From Hansfordia pulvinata (taxonomy: Eukaryota > Ascomycota > Sordariomycetes > Xylariales): DNA of 64,000 nt. A program made the translations under genes and the position numbers. The notes under the pieces were generated by a model. The model made no database searches, was not told the DNA's origin, and worked only from the letters and a program-made list of their open reading frames with translations. Every line of letters begins with the position of its first letter. The stretch's first letter is position 1. This document shows, piece after piece, positions 1-10,639 of the stretch. The stretch is from contig BJKQ01000006.1 in the NCBI GenBank assembly GCA_006538405.1, positions 953,001 through 1,017,000 of the forward strand. The letters run 5' to 3'.

Positions 1-907
1 GTAAGACGATGCCCCCTAAACAGCTTTGTGCTTCTGGTCCTAACTATTCCTCAGTGGCATCTCGGCAAGATATGAGAATGCCTGGTCCAGCCGAAGAGAC
101 GCGAAGAAAGCCGCCTGGGTTCCGAGAAGACAGCATAGCATCGCAGTCATCGATCCAGGATGCGGGACAAGCAGACCGCAACCCGCTGGGAGCAATAGGG
201 AGCAGCGAGGCAGCTGCAACGAACGGATCCGATGACAAGGACTCGCAGTCGGCTGCGACACACGACCCTTTGGCGGGCATGGCGCCTATGGACAAGTGGG
301 GCATCAAAGGTCTTCGCACGCTGATGAACAACTATCCGGACTACAACGCGGTTGTGACGGGCATGGACATTTCGTCTCTGGGACTTGACACCAATTCGCC
401 CAGGTAAGCGCACAGGTTTGCGGCTTAGAAGTTTGTTCTGACGATATGGTTCAGTTTCATCTCGACGCAGATCTACTCTGTATTCAACGACCTGCCACCT
501 CGCCCAGCCGTACCTGAATTCCGGCTACCGGAATGCTACAACGTCAACAACGTCCAGGCGCTCGAAAACAAGATATCAAGCTTCAACGAGGAGACGTTGA
601 TGTGGATCTTCTACAGCTGCCCCGGAGACATGAAGCAGAGAGAGGCCGCCAAGGAGCTGTGAGTACCGCCATCATGATGCCCGCGCTGGGAACGAGAACT
701 GACCAGAAGCTCAGGAATAACCGCAACTGGCGGTGGCACAAGAAGCTCAAGATTTGGCTCACCAAGGATGAACATATGCAGCCCCGTGTGCTTAGCCAGC
801 ACCACGAGGAGGGATACTACATCATCTGGAACATAGCCGAGTGGCGCAAGGAACGGCGGACTCTGACGCTGTACTACGCCGACCTGGAGACGATCAGCGC
901 CAACTAA
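1..907 (+). CDS. NOT2: CCR4-NOT complex subunit NOT2 (3' part, truncated by window edge)
   Basis: This is the C-terminal part of the NOT2 (Cdc36) subunit of the CCR4-NOT complex, which acts in mRNA deadenylation and transcription control. The last exon carries the NOT2/3/5 (regena) signature: NRNWRWHKKLKIWL, then MQPRVL and YYIIWN, ending in YYADLE and a stop at 905-907. Exons seen are 55-403, 455-658 and 715-907; introns 404-454 and 659-714 have GT-AG ends and keep the frame. Bases 1-54 look like a complete small intron (donor GTAAGA, branch CTAAC, acceptor TCAG), so the window begins exactly at a splice donor and the 5' exons lie outside. An ATG at position 9 would be inside this intron and is not the start. 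Family assignment is firm; the N-terminal part of the visible exon is low complexity. Confidence 0.92.
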
Positions 908-1372
908 TGTTGAGTGGCATGGGCTGTGACTCGGGCCTTTGGGCTGTTGGCGACCAAGGAGAGATCCTGCACACGTGGATATGTGAGGTGACAAGGTGCA
1001 TATAGCAGAGAAATGCTCGAGTTTAGCAAAAGCGAGGGGCGGCTGGAGGACGGCTCTCCTCGAACGACATTCGTGCAGGGCTTGTGAAACCTGGTACCGG
1101 AGTTACGGGTCATTGATACCCATTCCACATTACCACTGCTGTATAATGATATTTTATGATCTCAAGACTGAACTGAAGCCCGTGATGTGCTTTTTGGCCT
1201 GCAGAGCGCGCCGATGCCGTGCAAGCAGGAGATGAGTCGAGGTCGTTCTGACCAAAACTATATGCCCTCTCGTAGTGTCTGCCACGCGACACTCATTGTA
1301 TAATACATAATACACCGACACCGGTCATGGACGGGACTCGCAAATTCTTATTACTTTTTTCTTTGGTTCTCA
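908..1372. other. intergenic, convergent 3' ends
   Basis: This stretch lies between the NOT2 stop and the stop of the next gene on the minus strand, so it should hold two 3' UTRs. It is moderately AT-rich near 1290-1320 and 1345-1375. I see no ORF or RNA gene. Confidence 0.6.
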
Positions 1373-1890
1373 TCACAAGTAATCCATCATTTGGGCCATG
1401 CCCTCCAGTACCGAGCCCCTGCCATCGTGGCCCACCGCGCCGTAGAGGAGGGACGACATGAGGAAGAACAGCATCAGACAGCAGAGGCGGGGGACGTCCA
1501 GCAGCTCCAGCGCGGCCCTCAGCGCGGCCCCCGTCGAGCCGCCGCCGCCGCCGCCACCGCCGGTCGTGGGGCGGGGCCGCCCAGTTGTTGCTGCCGCTGC
1601 TCCTCGAGGAACCTCGGTAGGTCGTCTGCCCAATGGGGAGGAAAGCCGGCGAAGTATCCCCGAGAGGCGCGGGCGAAGAAGGCCCCGGGCGGCGGCCCTG
1701 TCGGCTCGTAGTCGTCGTAGCTCGGGGGCGGCGTCATGCCGCCCCTGCTGGCCGGGCGGTGTTGGGGGTGGTGCTGTGGTGTGAATGTTCCTACTGCTTC
1801 TTGTTGATGTTGTTGTTGTTGTGGATGTTGTTCTTTTTGCTCGTCGTGTTCTTCTTGCTCATACTCTTGTTCATCTTGATAGTGATGATT

Positions 1891-1954
<64 letters not shown>

Positions 1955-2259
1955 GGAAGGGCAACGCCGCTGCCTCCATGAGGCCACCAAGACATCTGGA
2001 AAGGGTTGTCACCGCGAGGCGGGCCAGAGAGACTCCAAGACCCGGGTGTGGGATGGTGAGAGTGACGGCTATGACGCGCTGCCCAGTAAGAAGAAGGAGG
2101 AGGAGGAGGAGGATGAGGGAGAAGCCCAAGCCCGAACGAGGGGGCCAGGGGGGCAGGCGGCGGCGAGGGGGTCTGGGTGCCGTTGTTCTTGCCGCTTGGA
2201 CTGCTCGCGGGGTGGTGGGCTTGTGTTCCGGCCGGATACTTGTAAGGATTGTCAGGCAT
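1373..2259 (-). CDS. hypothetical poly-Gln protein with hydrophobic C-terminus; reading frame broken once
   Basis: I do not recognise this family. From ATG at 2259 the frame starts MPDNPYKYPAG and is rich in Pro, Gly and His. It contains a run of 20 Gln encoded by a perfect triplet repeat, a Glu/Gln-rich stretch, and a PPPSYDDYEPTG segment with a PPxY-type motif that could bind WW domains. That frame stops at 1519. A second frame, open over 1373-1633, supplies a plausible real C-terminus: LLDVPRLCCLMLFFLMSSLL followed by a short tail, resembling a tail-anchor or membrane helix. Joining the two needs one extra base between about 1640 and 1521, where G4 runs and a GGC repeat lie; the joined product would be 295 residues. 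I see no convincing intron there. Alternatively the gene ends at 1519 and the hydrophobic tail is chance. Confidence 0.55.
1894..1953. repeat. (CTG)20 microsatellite inside coding sequence
   Basis: Twenty perfect CTG units on the plus strand read as 20 CAG codons (poly-Gln) in the minus-strand gene. A perfect repeat without synonymous CAA interruptions suggests recent slippage and likely length polymorphism. Confidence 0.97.
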
Positions 2260-2310
2260 TGTTGTCTCTTCGCGGAATGACTTGATGATGTGTGATAGTG
2301 AATCGTAGCT

Positions 2311-2373
<63 letters not shown>
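2311..2373. repeat. (GTA)21 microsatellite
   Basis: There are 21 perfect GTA units about 50-115 bases upstream of the start codon of the minus-strand poly-Gln gene, so it lies in the promoter or 5' UTR. Confidence 0.97.
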
Positions 2374-2377
<4 letters not shown>

Positions 2378-2467
2378 CAGTAGTGGCGGTGCGGCTATGC
2401 GGTCAGAAATCAAAGGGGTAATTTGCGTAGAGGCGATATGTATGTAGCTGGACGGATCCGTCTTGAC

Positions 2468-2478
<11 letters not shown>

Positions 2479-2502
<24 letters not shown>
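2479..2502. repeat. (TC)12 microsatellite
   Basis: Twelve perfect TC units lie about 220 bases upstream of the poly-Gln gene start; on the transcribed sense strand this is a GA tract. Confidence 0.95.
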
Positions 2503-3491
2503 GGAAAGGCGGCCTCTTATATCTGGCCCCTCGGTCTACCGGGCTTTCTCGGTTTGAGTTGCAGACTCTTTGGCATGTTTGGAACTGGCTGTTCACCTTG
2601 CGTCGGTCGAGTGCGTTCAGGTGCGTGTCAGTGACGCGTGTTCGGGACGGTGCTTTGGTGCTTGCAGACACAATCGCGGGTCCAGTACCCATGGGAGGGG
2701 TACCTGACCCGCGTCAGTAAGGGGCATTTCGGGATTGTTCGTATTCCAATGCGTCTGGTTGAGCGTGTTTGTGGTTGCGAAGCTCGGGGTTCTCGGCTCG
2801 AAGGGCGCCTGCAGCAGATGGGCAGCATCAGCCAGCGTCAGAGAGCTCTCCCTCCCAACGCCAAAGCAAGCCACGCCCTCATTCATGCGCATCGCCCAAC
2901 CGGACAGGACGAGACCTGTACGTTGCGTTGCGCTGCGCTGCGCTGCGACTCAATTGTCCGGGTGGTCGGGAAGATCTGGCTCACAAGAAATGTGCCAAGT
3001 CTTAATGTCCTTTCATCGAGAGCTCCAGGAGGCCTTCGGATCAGGGCCGGGCGCGTACAAGGATAGACTTGTTGCAATCTTATCTGGGGGGGTTCCTAAC
3101 CGCTCAAGAAACCGACCATCCAAAGACGCACGGCAAACACCAACGGTTGGATACTGGGCGTTCAACCAGAATCTGTTGGACCCAGAGCAACGCCAGACAA
3201 CGGCCGGAGAAACAGACCACTAAGTGGACAAACAAGAGGTTGTGTGGGAGGAGGCCGCCGTGTAGCTTGTCAAAGGAAAAAAGTGAACGCTTGGCACAGC
3301 TTCCAGACTCCGGTCCTCAGGAAAAGAAATCCCGGCCGAGTCGCAAGCGCCGACCAACACTCCGGCACGGTAGAGAGAAAACACCCGATTGTTCGAGCTA
3401 TCCCATTGAGAGACCCAGACCGAGGCCGGTGGCCTACGTGCAATCAGAGATGCTGGCTCAGAGGCCAACTGTCTGTCTCTCAATCGAATTC

Positions 3492-3498
3492 TATAAAA
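3492..3498 (+). promoter_or_regulatory. TATA-like box upstream of the zinc-finger gene
   Basis: The heptamer TATAAAA sits about 175 bases before the ATG at 3669, a usual distance for a fungal core promoter with a short 5' UTR. This is a sequence match only. Confidence 0.4.
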
Positions 3499-3668
3499 CA
3501 AAGCACGGCGTTCACTTCCATCTAGTGAAGTGAACTCAACGCTTACCAACCCACCCGTGGAAACAGATTTGAACAACACCGGTATCTTATCATCACCCCA
3601 ATTTGCAAGACTCCTGACCAAGCCCAGAAGCGCCAGAGCACAAGCCGACCTGCGACAGCAGAGAAATC

Positions 3669-5091
3669 ATGTGTATCGAAGCCAAGGTGGCCTGGGGCTG
3701 TCGGTGTTGTGACGACCCCTATGGGAATAAGGAATCATTTTCAATACTTTGGAAGGTCACTCACCCTTCACGCTGCATGGGTAAACCCGAGTACAGCCTC
3801 GAAAGCAGGGAAGAAGTCGAGGAGCGCGCAAAAACGACAAAGTCCATGTGCTATAAGTATAGGGAGTTAAAGGTCGGGGCTAGACTCAAATTGCTGAAAG
3901 TACGCGACCTTGGTGCTGGTGAAGAGCCGGGGGAATGGCGTGACCCGACCGAAGAAGAGCGGGCGCCTCCGCACCCAACTTTAACGGATCCACCGGTCAG
4001 CCGGCCCCCGGGGCCGGTGCAACCACCGCTTCGGCGGCTCCTACCGAAGCCGGAGCCGCGGCAAGCCCTCTCTCCGGCAACCGTGGCCCGCGACCGGGAC
4101 CCCCCATCCCCCCGAGAGCAACGACTCGATGGGCGCAACACTCCGCAGCAGGATGGCCCAGGCCAAGCCTCCCAAAACCCCATCCTTAAGTGCGTCATAT
4201 GCGTCTGGTTCATCACCGGCGATGCCGCCACACTTGAGAAGCACAAGGCCACCTGCTCCGACACCCAGATTGGCGCCTCACAGCCCCGCGGCTCGTACGC
4301 CAGCGGGGCCTGCGAGCTTGAACAGGCCGACGTGGAGAAGCACAAGTAGCACGTCAACGGGCATCTGCAGGACGAAAAGGGGTGAGTATGACACCGGCCC
4401 GACACAGCCCGATGACTCTTCTCTAACAGCGTCGCGCAGAAAACAGACGGCCCAGGAGCAACGGCCACGCGACGGGGGCTCCCGAGTAAACAAGCAGGGG
4501 GGACAGCCTAAATGGGCTTGCCCAGACTGTCTGGAACTCTTTGAAGACCGTTCGTTCCTGTATTGACACCTCATGAAGGGCGAAGCGCACCAGAAAGACA
4601 TGAGCGAGGGGATTTGTCCGAGTTGCCGCGACGACGACCTCCCTGGCAGTTGCGAAGAACACCTGTACTCGCTCGCCTGCCTGGAGTCCCGCCCTGAGTC
4701 GACGGGTAAACGGCAATTCGCCTGCAAGAGGGGCTGCAACGAGCGCGTGGTTCGCTTCGACAACGCAAACGACCTCTGGTGCCACTACTCAGACGTGACG
4801 ACCGGGCACGGACCCCCGGCCGCGCACGTCTTCCAATGCGGCGACTGCGGCATCCGGACTCGCAGCCGCACTGTTCACGACGAGCACCTCGACAAGCCCT
4901 GCGAATGGGACGGCAGCGTGGGTTTTGTCTGTGGACACTGCGGGAAGATGACGCCCAACCGGCAGGAGCATCTAAGCCACATGCACCAGCACATCGAGGA
5001 TGGAAGGCAGCAGGCCCGGGACAGGACGAGCCACAGCACAGAGATAGAAGCACCCCCCTGTGCTTCGAGGAAGCGGCGAAAGTATCCGTGA
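3669..5091 (+). pseudogene. C2H2/C2HC zinc-finger protein with two in-frame stops
   Basis: The reading frame from ATG 3669 (MCIEAKVAWGCRCC) runs to 5091 if an intron at 4382-4439 (GTGAGT donor, CTAAC branch, GCGCAG acceptor) is removed; the spliced length is exactly 455 codons. It encodes a Pro-rich middle followed by about six Cys/His fingers: CVICVWFITGDAATLEKHK, CPDCLELFEDRSFLY, CPSCRDDDL, a CKRGCNERVV finger ending in an H, CGDCGIRTRSRTVHDEHL and CGHCGKMTPNRQEHLSHMH. Two stops interrupt it. TAG at 4347-4349 follows EKHK. TGA at 4564-4566 falls inside the second finger, just before HLMKGEAH. Both are explained by one C-to-T change (CAG to TAG, CGA to TGA). The rest of the frame is intact, so decay looks recent. 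A weak alternative donor at 4346 could splice out the first stop but not the second. Alternatively only 4573-5091 is expressed. Function of the parent family is unknown to me; nucleic-acid or protein binding is inferred from the fingers. Confidence 0.6.
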
Positions 5092-5579
5092 ACGGGTGGC
5101 CGGACTCGCTTCGGAGCCGCGATTGCCGTACCCCCGTTACCTGTGCTGCGATGGTTATCAACTTGCGCCAACGAGTCACGACAGGATCTGATAGACACGA
5201 TGAGATCCCAGGTGGATGGGTGAAGAACGCCCTGGCTGTTGGTCAATGGAACGTCTATTCGGTATTTCGCCAGTTCCTTGGCTGCATCTTTTTTATACAT
5301 CATTATCAGACAGAAGCAACAAACGAAAAGGGGTGGGAGCGTGGGTGTGATCGCCCCGGCCCTTGCTGCCGTGGTACATGCCGCCCCCTTTGCCAGTCCC
5401 TTGTCTTTGCGCATGTCAGGGCTGGGTCATTGGCGTCCCTGGCGGTTCGAGTCGTATCGGCTGAACGCCACCATGTGTCCACATTCTACACCATGTCGAT
5501 TCTGCGGGCTCGGGGTTTGACCGTGCAAGAGGGTGGGGTGACGTCGGAGCTCTATGCGCTTCTTCGGAAGAGTATGCGT
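5092..5579. other. intergenic, convergent 3' ends
   Basis: Between the zinc-finger frame and the last 9-base exon of QCR10. One B-box-like stretch near 5434 was examined as a tRNA and failed (T-stem does not pair). I see no gene. Confidence 0.55.
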
Positions 5580-6072
5580 TTAGAAGGGCTAGAAAGAAAA
5601 GAAAGTCAGCTAGGGCAACCGGCGGCAGGGAGGGGAAGGGGGCAGTATTAGACAGAGAGTGAGAGAAGTGGGAAACTCACGTTGTCAGAGGCAGGAATCT
5701 CGTGGATGAAGTATTTGCCAACGAAGGGGACCTTCTGGAAAATGTCGCGCTGGACGCGGGGGATGCCCGAGGCGTAGAAGAGGACGCCAAAGAGGGCAAC
5801 GCCGCCGAAGGCAGCCGACTTGAAGCCGCTGGGGGACAGTCAGCACCGGTCAAAGAAGTGTAGAGTACATGTAGGCAAGGGAGGCATGGCTTACAGTCCG
5901 AAAGCCTGCTTGGCGGTGAAGCCGGCGACGTTGGGCTGCATCTGCACCTTGGGGCCGTAGGGGCTCTTGTAGGCAGGGTAGCTGACCCGGCCGATGTCGT
6001 TCTGCACACACGTGGAGGTCAGTCGGGAGTCGTGTGCGGGGGGCTGGAGGGACGGCATACGAGGTTAGCCAT
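5580..6072 (-). CDS. QCR10: Cytochrome b-c1 complex subunit 10
   Basis: This small single-helix subunit of mitochondrial complex III is recognised by YKSPYGPKV near the N-terminus, a central hydrophobic helix (about residues 43-60), SGIPRVQRDIFQKVP after it, and the typical ending EIPASDNPF. The gene is in four exons read from the minus strand: 6061-6072 (MANL only), 5895-6001, 5681-5828 and 5580-5588 (Pro, Phe, stop). All three introns (6002-6060, 5829-5894, 5589-5680) are GT-AG and keep the frame, giving 91 residues, the normal family length. The 12-base first exon and 9-base last exon would be missed by simple ORF calling; the final PF-stop is strongly expected from the family. It diverges from MED4. 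Confidence 0.9.
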
Positions 6073-6744
6073 TCTGACGATGTGGGAAAGTCAATTGGTC
6101 GCGAAGGAAGAGAAAGAGGCGGCGGCGGCGGCGACGGGGAGAAGTGAGGTCGTGAGGTGAAGTCGTAGACAGAAATGGACGGTGACGGTTTCGGCGCCAG
6201 CAACTTTCGAGTTGCGCGACATCCATCGGATCCAATGGACCCGTTAATAATGGCCAATGTTGCTGCCCTGACTGGTCGAGCCGGGCTCAGCCACTGCACC
6301 AGCCACGACTTGTCGGGCATGTAAGTATCGAAGTACCTTTCCGTCTCGGAAGCGATCGGTTAGGTACGGTACGAGACAGACGGGACGTACGGGTACTCAC
6401 CCTCACGTACAGAGTACTTCAGTCGTTTTTGCGAGAAGATGCGACATCACCTTGAAATCATCTGGGACTAATCTAGAACGAGTTAGACTGCTCAAGTCAG
6501 AGCAGATGGTACCTCTCTAATGAACTGAGGTTCGGTTCTGGAACCGTCGGGTGTTTCCGACGACCTCGCACCCATCCATCACAATAGTTCATCTCTGTGG
6601 AGGTGGTGAGCTTCCACCGGCGCCCATCTGTCCCACCCCCGGCCTTCATTCTCTTTGTGCCGTCGCCAACCTCACCGCGTGCCCACAGAACACCCTCGCA
6701 GGTACAGCCACCCACACCATTCATCGAGCTCGGCCGCCCGCAAC
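6073..6744. promoter_or_regulatory. divergent promoter region QCR10 / MED4
   Basis: The 672 bases between the two start codons must hold both promoters. The region around 6130-6160 is GGC-rich, and 6340-6490 is less GC-rich. I see no clear TATA box. Confidence 0.5.
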
Positions 6745-7848
6745 ATGGACAAGTTGCTCGACGCACGCTTCGACCGTGTCGAGAAGGCTCTCGGCGGCCT
6801 TGTCGACTCCATCGCAAAGTACACCCCGTCCACCCACCTGGCCCTGGACTATGCCTCCGCCGACCACGAACTCAGCAAGGGTCTCGAAGAATGTAGGCTG
6901 CTCTCCCCCCTCGCACGCAGGCTCTAGGAACACGGCCTCGCAGTTGCTGACCTTCCCTCCCCCACCGCAGTGCAAACCCATCAGTCCAACCACCGACGCA
7001 TCCAGAGCTTGCGCGCCCAGTCAAACACCCTCGACACCCAGATCAAGGAGACGCTGCACCTGCTCGCCAACACGCGCAAGGAGCTCGTCTCTGCTCCCGC
7101 GACTGTCTTCCCTTCCGGTCCTCAATACAACATCGACTACGATGAGCTTCTGAGCTACGCCCGCATGATCAGCAAGTCGACCATACCCCCTCCTGGCGCC
7201 CTGAACAGCCTGCCCCTCGCCGACGCGGACCCCCAGCTGCCCCCTGACCTGCACCCCGCCACCGACACGGCCGCGACGACTCCCGCTGCTGCAACCCCGG
7301 CCGCCACCCCCAACGGCGTTCAGCCCAACACGGCTGCGCCAACCCCGGCACCGGCCGACTCGCAACCTCTTGAAGCTGCCTCTCAGCAGCCCAATGGTTC
7401 CACCTCCGTGACAGGCGCCACAGCTCTCCCGGAGCACATTGCCACCCACCTGAACCCCAACGCCGGCGTCCAGTTTGTTCCCTGGCCTGACGGAGAGGAG
7501 GTGCGCGTGGGCGGCCTGGCCGCTCTGGCCGCGCTGGCTGATCGCGGCATCGATCCTGAGAACTACGACCCGGCAGAGGAGAAGGCCCGCAAGGAGCGAG
7601 AAGAGGAGGAGCGCCGCGAGCAGGAAGAGCGCGAGCGCCAGGAGCGGGAAGAGCGCGATCGCCGCATGCGCGAGGAGCACGCCCGTCGGCGCGCCGAGAT
7701 GGAGCGCCAGCGCGAGAAGGAAAGGGCCGAGGCCGCTGCGTCGGGCACCGCGGGCGGCAGCAACAACCCACCGAGCGCATCCCCCGTCAGAGGCAAGGGA
7801 CAATTCCACTTTTCCAATCTCGACGACGAAGACGAAGACGACGACTAG
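6745..7848 (+). CDS. MED4: Mediator complex subunit 4
   Basis: MED4 is a subunit of the Mediator middle module, which links transcription factors to RNA polymerase II. The start MDKLLDARFDRVEKALGG is followed by a coiled-coil region QTHQSNHRRIQSLRAQ and the conserved ETLHLLANTRKELVS, then the DYDELLSYARMISKSTIPPP block that is characteristic of fungal MED4. Exons are 6745-6892 and 6971-7848 with a GT-AG intron 6893-6970; the product is 341 residues. The middle is a Pro/Ala/Thr-rich linker, and the C-terminus (about residues 250-305) is a long Glu/Arg charged helix, ending in an acidic DDEDEDDD tail. The start was chosen because it is the first ATG and matches the family N-terminus. Frame is intact. 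Confidence 0.92.
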
Positions 7849-8984
7849 ACGTCCATTGTTTCAGCGATTGATTCTTGTCAATCTGGGAAGCATGCCGAGA
7901 CTACGGATTACCTGGCGATGGACCGTTACTTGGAAAATGAATATACTTCAGAGCTTATGACAGGCGTTGAATACCCACAGTTTTCACAGATTCAACAAGA
8001 TCCAGTCACCCGCACTCACTCTATCAGGTGCAGGTCTTCTGCGAATGGAGAAAGTCGCATACTTGTTTCAATCTGACCCCACAGTGCGCCAATGAATGGT
8101 TGCTCGGGACTGACTCCTGAAACCAGCCTCCTGGCATCGGCCTCGCGCTGGCGTAACCGTACTCAAATGTAAGGCGGACCTATGAAGCGACTGGGAATAC
8201 TCGTAACGAGGGCAAGGCCGAGCATTAGAACTACTCCGTACCTATCCTTGAAGTTTGTGCGAGTGCCATCTGAGTGTCACAGAGCTACAGCTGAATTCGC
8301 CAAATATAGCCCGGGCTCACATCACCTTGGGCCCAACGGAGGCCGCCTCGTTACGGTCACTTTCTATCATGCCACGCCATGCCTGACCTGGCGGGTTTTG
8401 GAGACAGGACTGAGGGCGGGGCTCGGCTGCCAGTACGGCCCACAAGTCAGGTACACCTTGTGACCTTGTCGACAAGATCGACTCCTGCGTGCGTCGGGAT
8501 GCGCTGCCGGGTGCCAATCACACCAGGTAAAAGGACAACCCAAGGACAACCCATGCTTGAGGGATCAATGGGCGCCTGTGAGGCTCTTGGCCCATCCCTC
8601 TCCAACCTGTGTGTGCCTGTCAATCAATTCGCACCGCTTTGTCAAGTCAGAGCTGAGGGCGCACTCGTATTCCGTCTTGCCGGCTCGGTTATTATTACCC
8701 AGTCTCCTCAATTCCTCCCCCAAGTCCTGTCACTTGCGTCTGTGATAACACTCCGGCTCAGCGAGCTGTCTCTTGCATCACACAACCCGAGTCCGCCAAA
8801 ACTGTGCTTTCAATTGATACGCTTGGAGACCGCCCGGCCAACACGCAGCCCTGTCTGCACCCATGTTCCCGACGTGTAGGGGAGCCCGCTGCCCGACGAG
8901 GTCGCCGATGACGCCAAGGAGGTCCACTCGCTGCCGCCCACGAGACGACATCCCCGAGGCCCGCCGCCGCCGCCGTCACCGCTG
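7849..8984. other. intergenic
   Basis: This contains the 3' UTR of MED4 and the promoter of the 2EXR gene. One copy of the recurrent word TACTCGTA is at 8198-8205. In the frame of the downstream gene the sequence is already open from 8880, so an upstream exon cannot be excluded, but I see no ATG in frame before 8985. Confidence 0.5.
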
Positions 8985-10639
8985 ATGCTCAAGCAGACGA
9001 CGACGACCACCACCAGCTGCGGCCACTCCGTCAGCGGTGCCAGCAGCCTCGGCACGCGCAGCCCGGCCTCCACCGCCCCGACCTCGGAGCCGTCGCCCTG
9101 CGCCCCGTCGCAGGGCGCCCCCTCGCCCGCCCAGCAGCGCGAGAACCCGACCCCGCGCCTGCCCGGCTTCAGCTACTTCCCCAGGCTGCCCGCCGAGGTC
9201 CGCCGCATGATATGGCGGGCTGCGTGCCTCGCGCAGCCCACGCGCATCTTCCAGGTCGAGCCGCTGACGTGGGAGGAGGCGAACCAAAAACCGGCGAAGA
9301 GGGGCGGCGGCGAACGTGACGGCGGGGGCGCAGGAGCGACAGCGGCACCAACGGGCAGAAGAGACGACGACAAGGCAGAGGAGAAAGAAGAAGCCAGAGC
9401 CAGGGCCGCGGCCGCGACCAACGACCCGCTCAGGACGCGGCAGGAGCAGCACCGGCGCGAGATCCACTTCCGGCCGTGCGGGCGCGACCGCGCCTGCAGG
9501 CCGCTGCCGCCGCTGGCGGTCGGGCAGGCGTGCCGCGAGGCCCGGGCCGCCACCGTCGCCGCCGGCGCCGGCGACGGCGACGCGGGGGGCGCCGTCGGGG
9601 GGCGCTACTACGCGCTGCGGGCGCCCGGGTTCGCCGCCGAGGGGCGCCTGCAGGGGCGCTGGACCTGGTTCGACCCGGCGCGAGACGTGCTGTGCATCAA
9701 CAGCTGGCACTACCACGCGCGCGTCGACGGCGGGGGAGGGGAGAATGGCGGCGGCGGCGCGGATAGAAGCAGCCAGGGCAAGGGGCAAAACGAGCCGGAA
9801 AGGAACGACGACGACAACAGGAGCGGGGTGGTGAGCCAGGCGAGGAGGACGACGGCGCCGAGGACGGAGGCGCGCCTGTTCGACCTCAGCAGCTTCAGCG
9901 CCGACGTCGAGAGCGTCTGCGTCAGCCTGCGCGCGCTGCGGCTGTCGCACGACGGCGCGGGCCGCGACGCGTGCGGCGCCCGGGTCCGCACCGCCCTCGC
10001 CGACCTGGGCGACCCGGACGTGTGCCCGCGCCTGCGCCGCTTCATGTTCTACGAGCACGTCGTCCAGATCCACCTGCGGCCCGCGGCCGCGATGACGACG
10101 ACCATCACCACCTCCAGCACCAGCGCCCCGGACAAGCGTCCGGGGGGGCCCCCGCGGCGGCGGCGGCGCTCGTGCCCGTGCCCGTGCCCGTGGACCTGTT
10201 CGGCTGCGGCGGCAGCGTCGACGCGACGCTCGTCGACGTCGAGGACCGCGCCTCCGTCGCGCGCTACCTCAACTACTTCCTGACGCGCAGCGTCGTCAAG
10301 GACCCCGAGTCGGCCGAGGTGTTCGAGCGGCTGCTCGTCCGCCCCGGGGGCGCGGCCGAGTACGCCGCCGAGCGCCACCGCGAGCTCCGCCACGCCTGGC
10401 TGGCGGCGCACTGGGCCGCCCTCCCCGCGCCCCTGAGGGTCGACGGCGGCCTGTTCGCCCTGCCCGACGAGCGCGACCGCGTCTGGTTCAACCCGCACCA
10501 CCCCTGGGTCGCGTCGGTCCTCGACCGCCTGCCCGACTGGCGCCTCATGGTGCTCTTCCGCCTGTGCCGCGCCGACGCGCACTGCGGGCGCAAAGGGGCC
10601 GCCGCGAAGTGGGGGAAGGTCTGGGGCGGGGAAGATTAG
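8985..10639 (+). CDS. 2EXR-domain protein; reading frame broken once
   Basis: The N-terminal part has a Ser/Thr/Pro-rich leader, then FSYFPRLPAEVRRMIWRAAC, the hallmark of the fungal 2EXR domain, followed by ALRAPGF, WFDPARDVLCI and further conserved-looking strands, interrupted by long low-complexity inserts rich in Gly, Ala, Arg and Asp. Function of 2EXR proteins is unknown. The first frame (8985 onward) degenerates near 10140, whereas a second frame continues sensibly with VPVDLFGCGGSVDATLVDV and runs to a stop at 10637-10639. One additional base in or near the G7C5 run at 10142-10153 would join them into 551 residues. No GT-AG intron with normal signals bridges the two. Very high GC and synonymous G/C bias are unlike neighbours. 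Confidence 0.7.

Larger units (their letters stand above)
2260..3668. other. intergenic, divergent promoters
   Basis: This region separates the poly-Gln gene (minus) from the zinc-finger gene (plus). It holds a (GTA)21 and a (TC)12 tract near the poly-Gln gene and a TATA-like box near the zinc-finger gene. Several ORFs of 60-160 codons overlap in all frames here; they lack domain sense and run through the repeats, so I treat them as chance. Confidence 0.6.

Noticed and set aside
2252..2692. A 146-codon minus-strand frame with a long Leu run
   Set aside because: The Leu run and the Arg-Glu run come from the GTA and TC microsatellites; no domain.
5400..5460. Possible tRNA because of GGTTCGAGTC at about 5434
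   Set aside because: The bases around it cannot form a T-stem and no A box lies upstream.
7021..7809. A 262-codon minus-strand frame
   Set aside because: Antisense of MED4; hydrophobic runs are the complement of Glu/Arg codons.
8976..10073. A 365-codon open frame on the minus strand
   Set aside because: It is antisense to the 2EXR gene, made of Ala/Arg/Val-rich sequence caused by the extreme GC bias; the plus frame has the domain.
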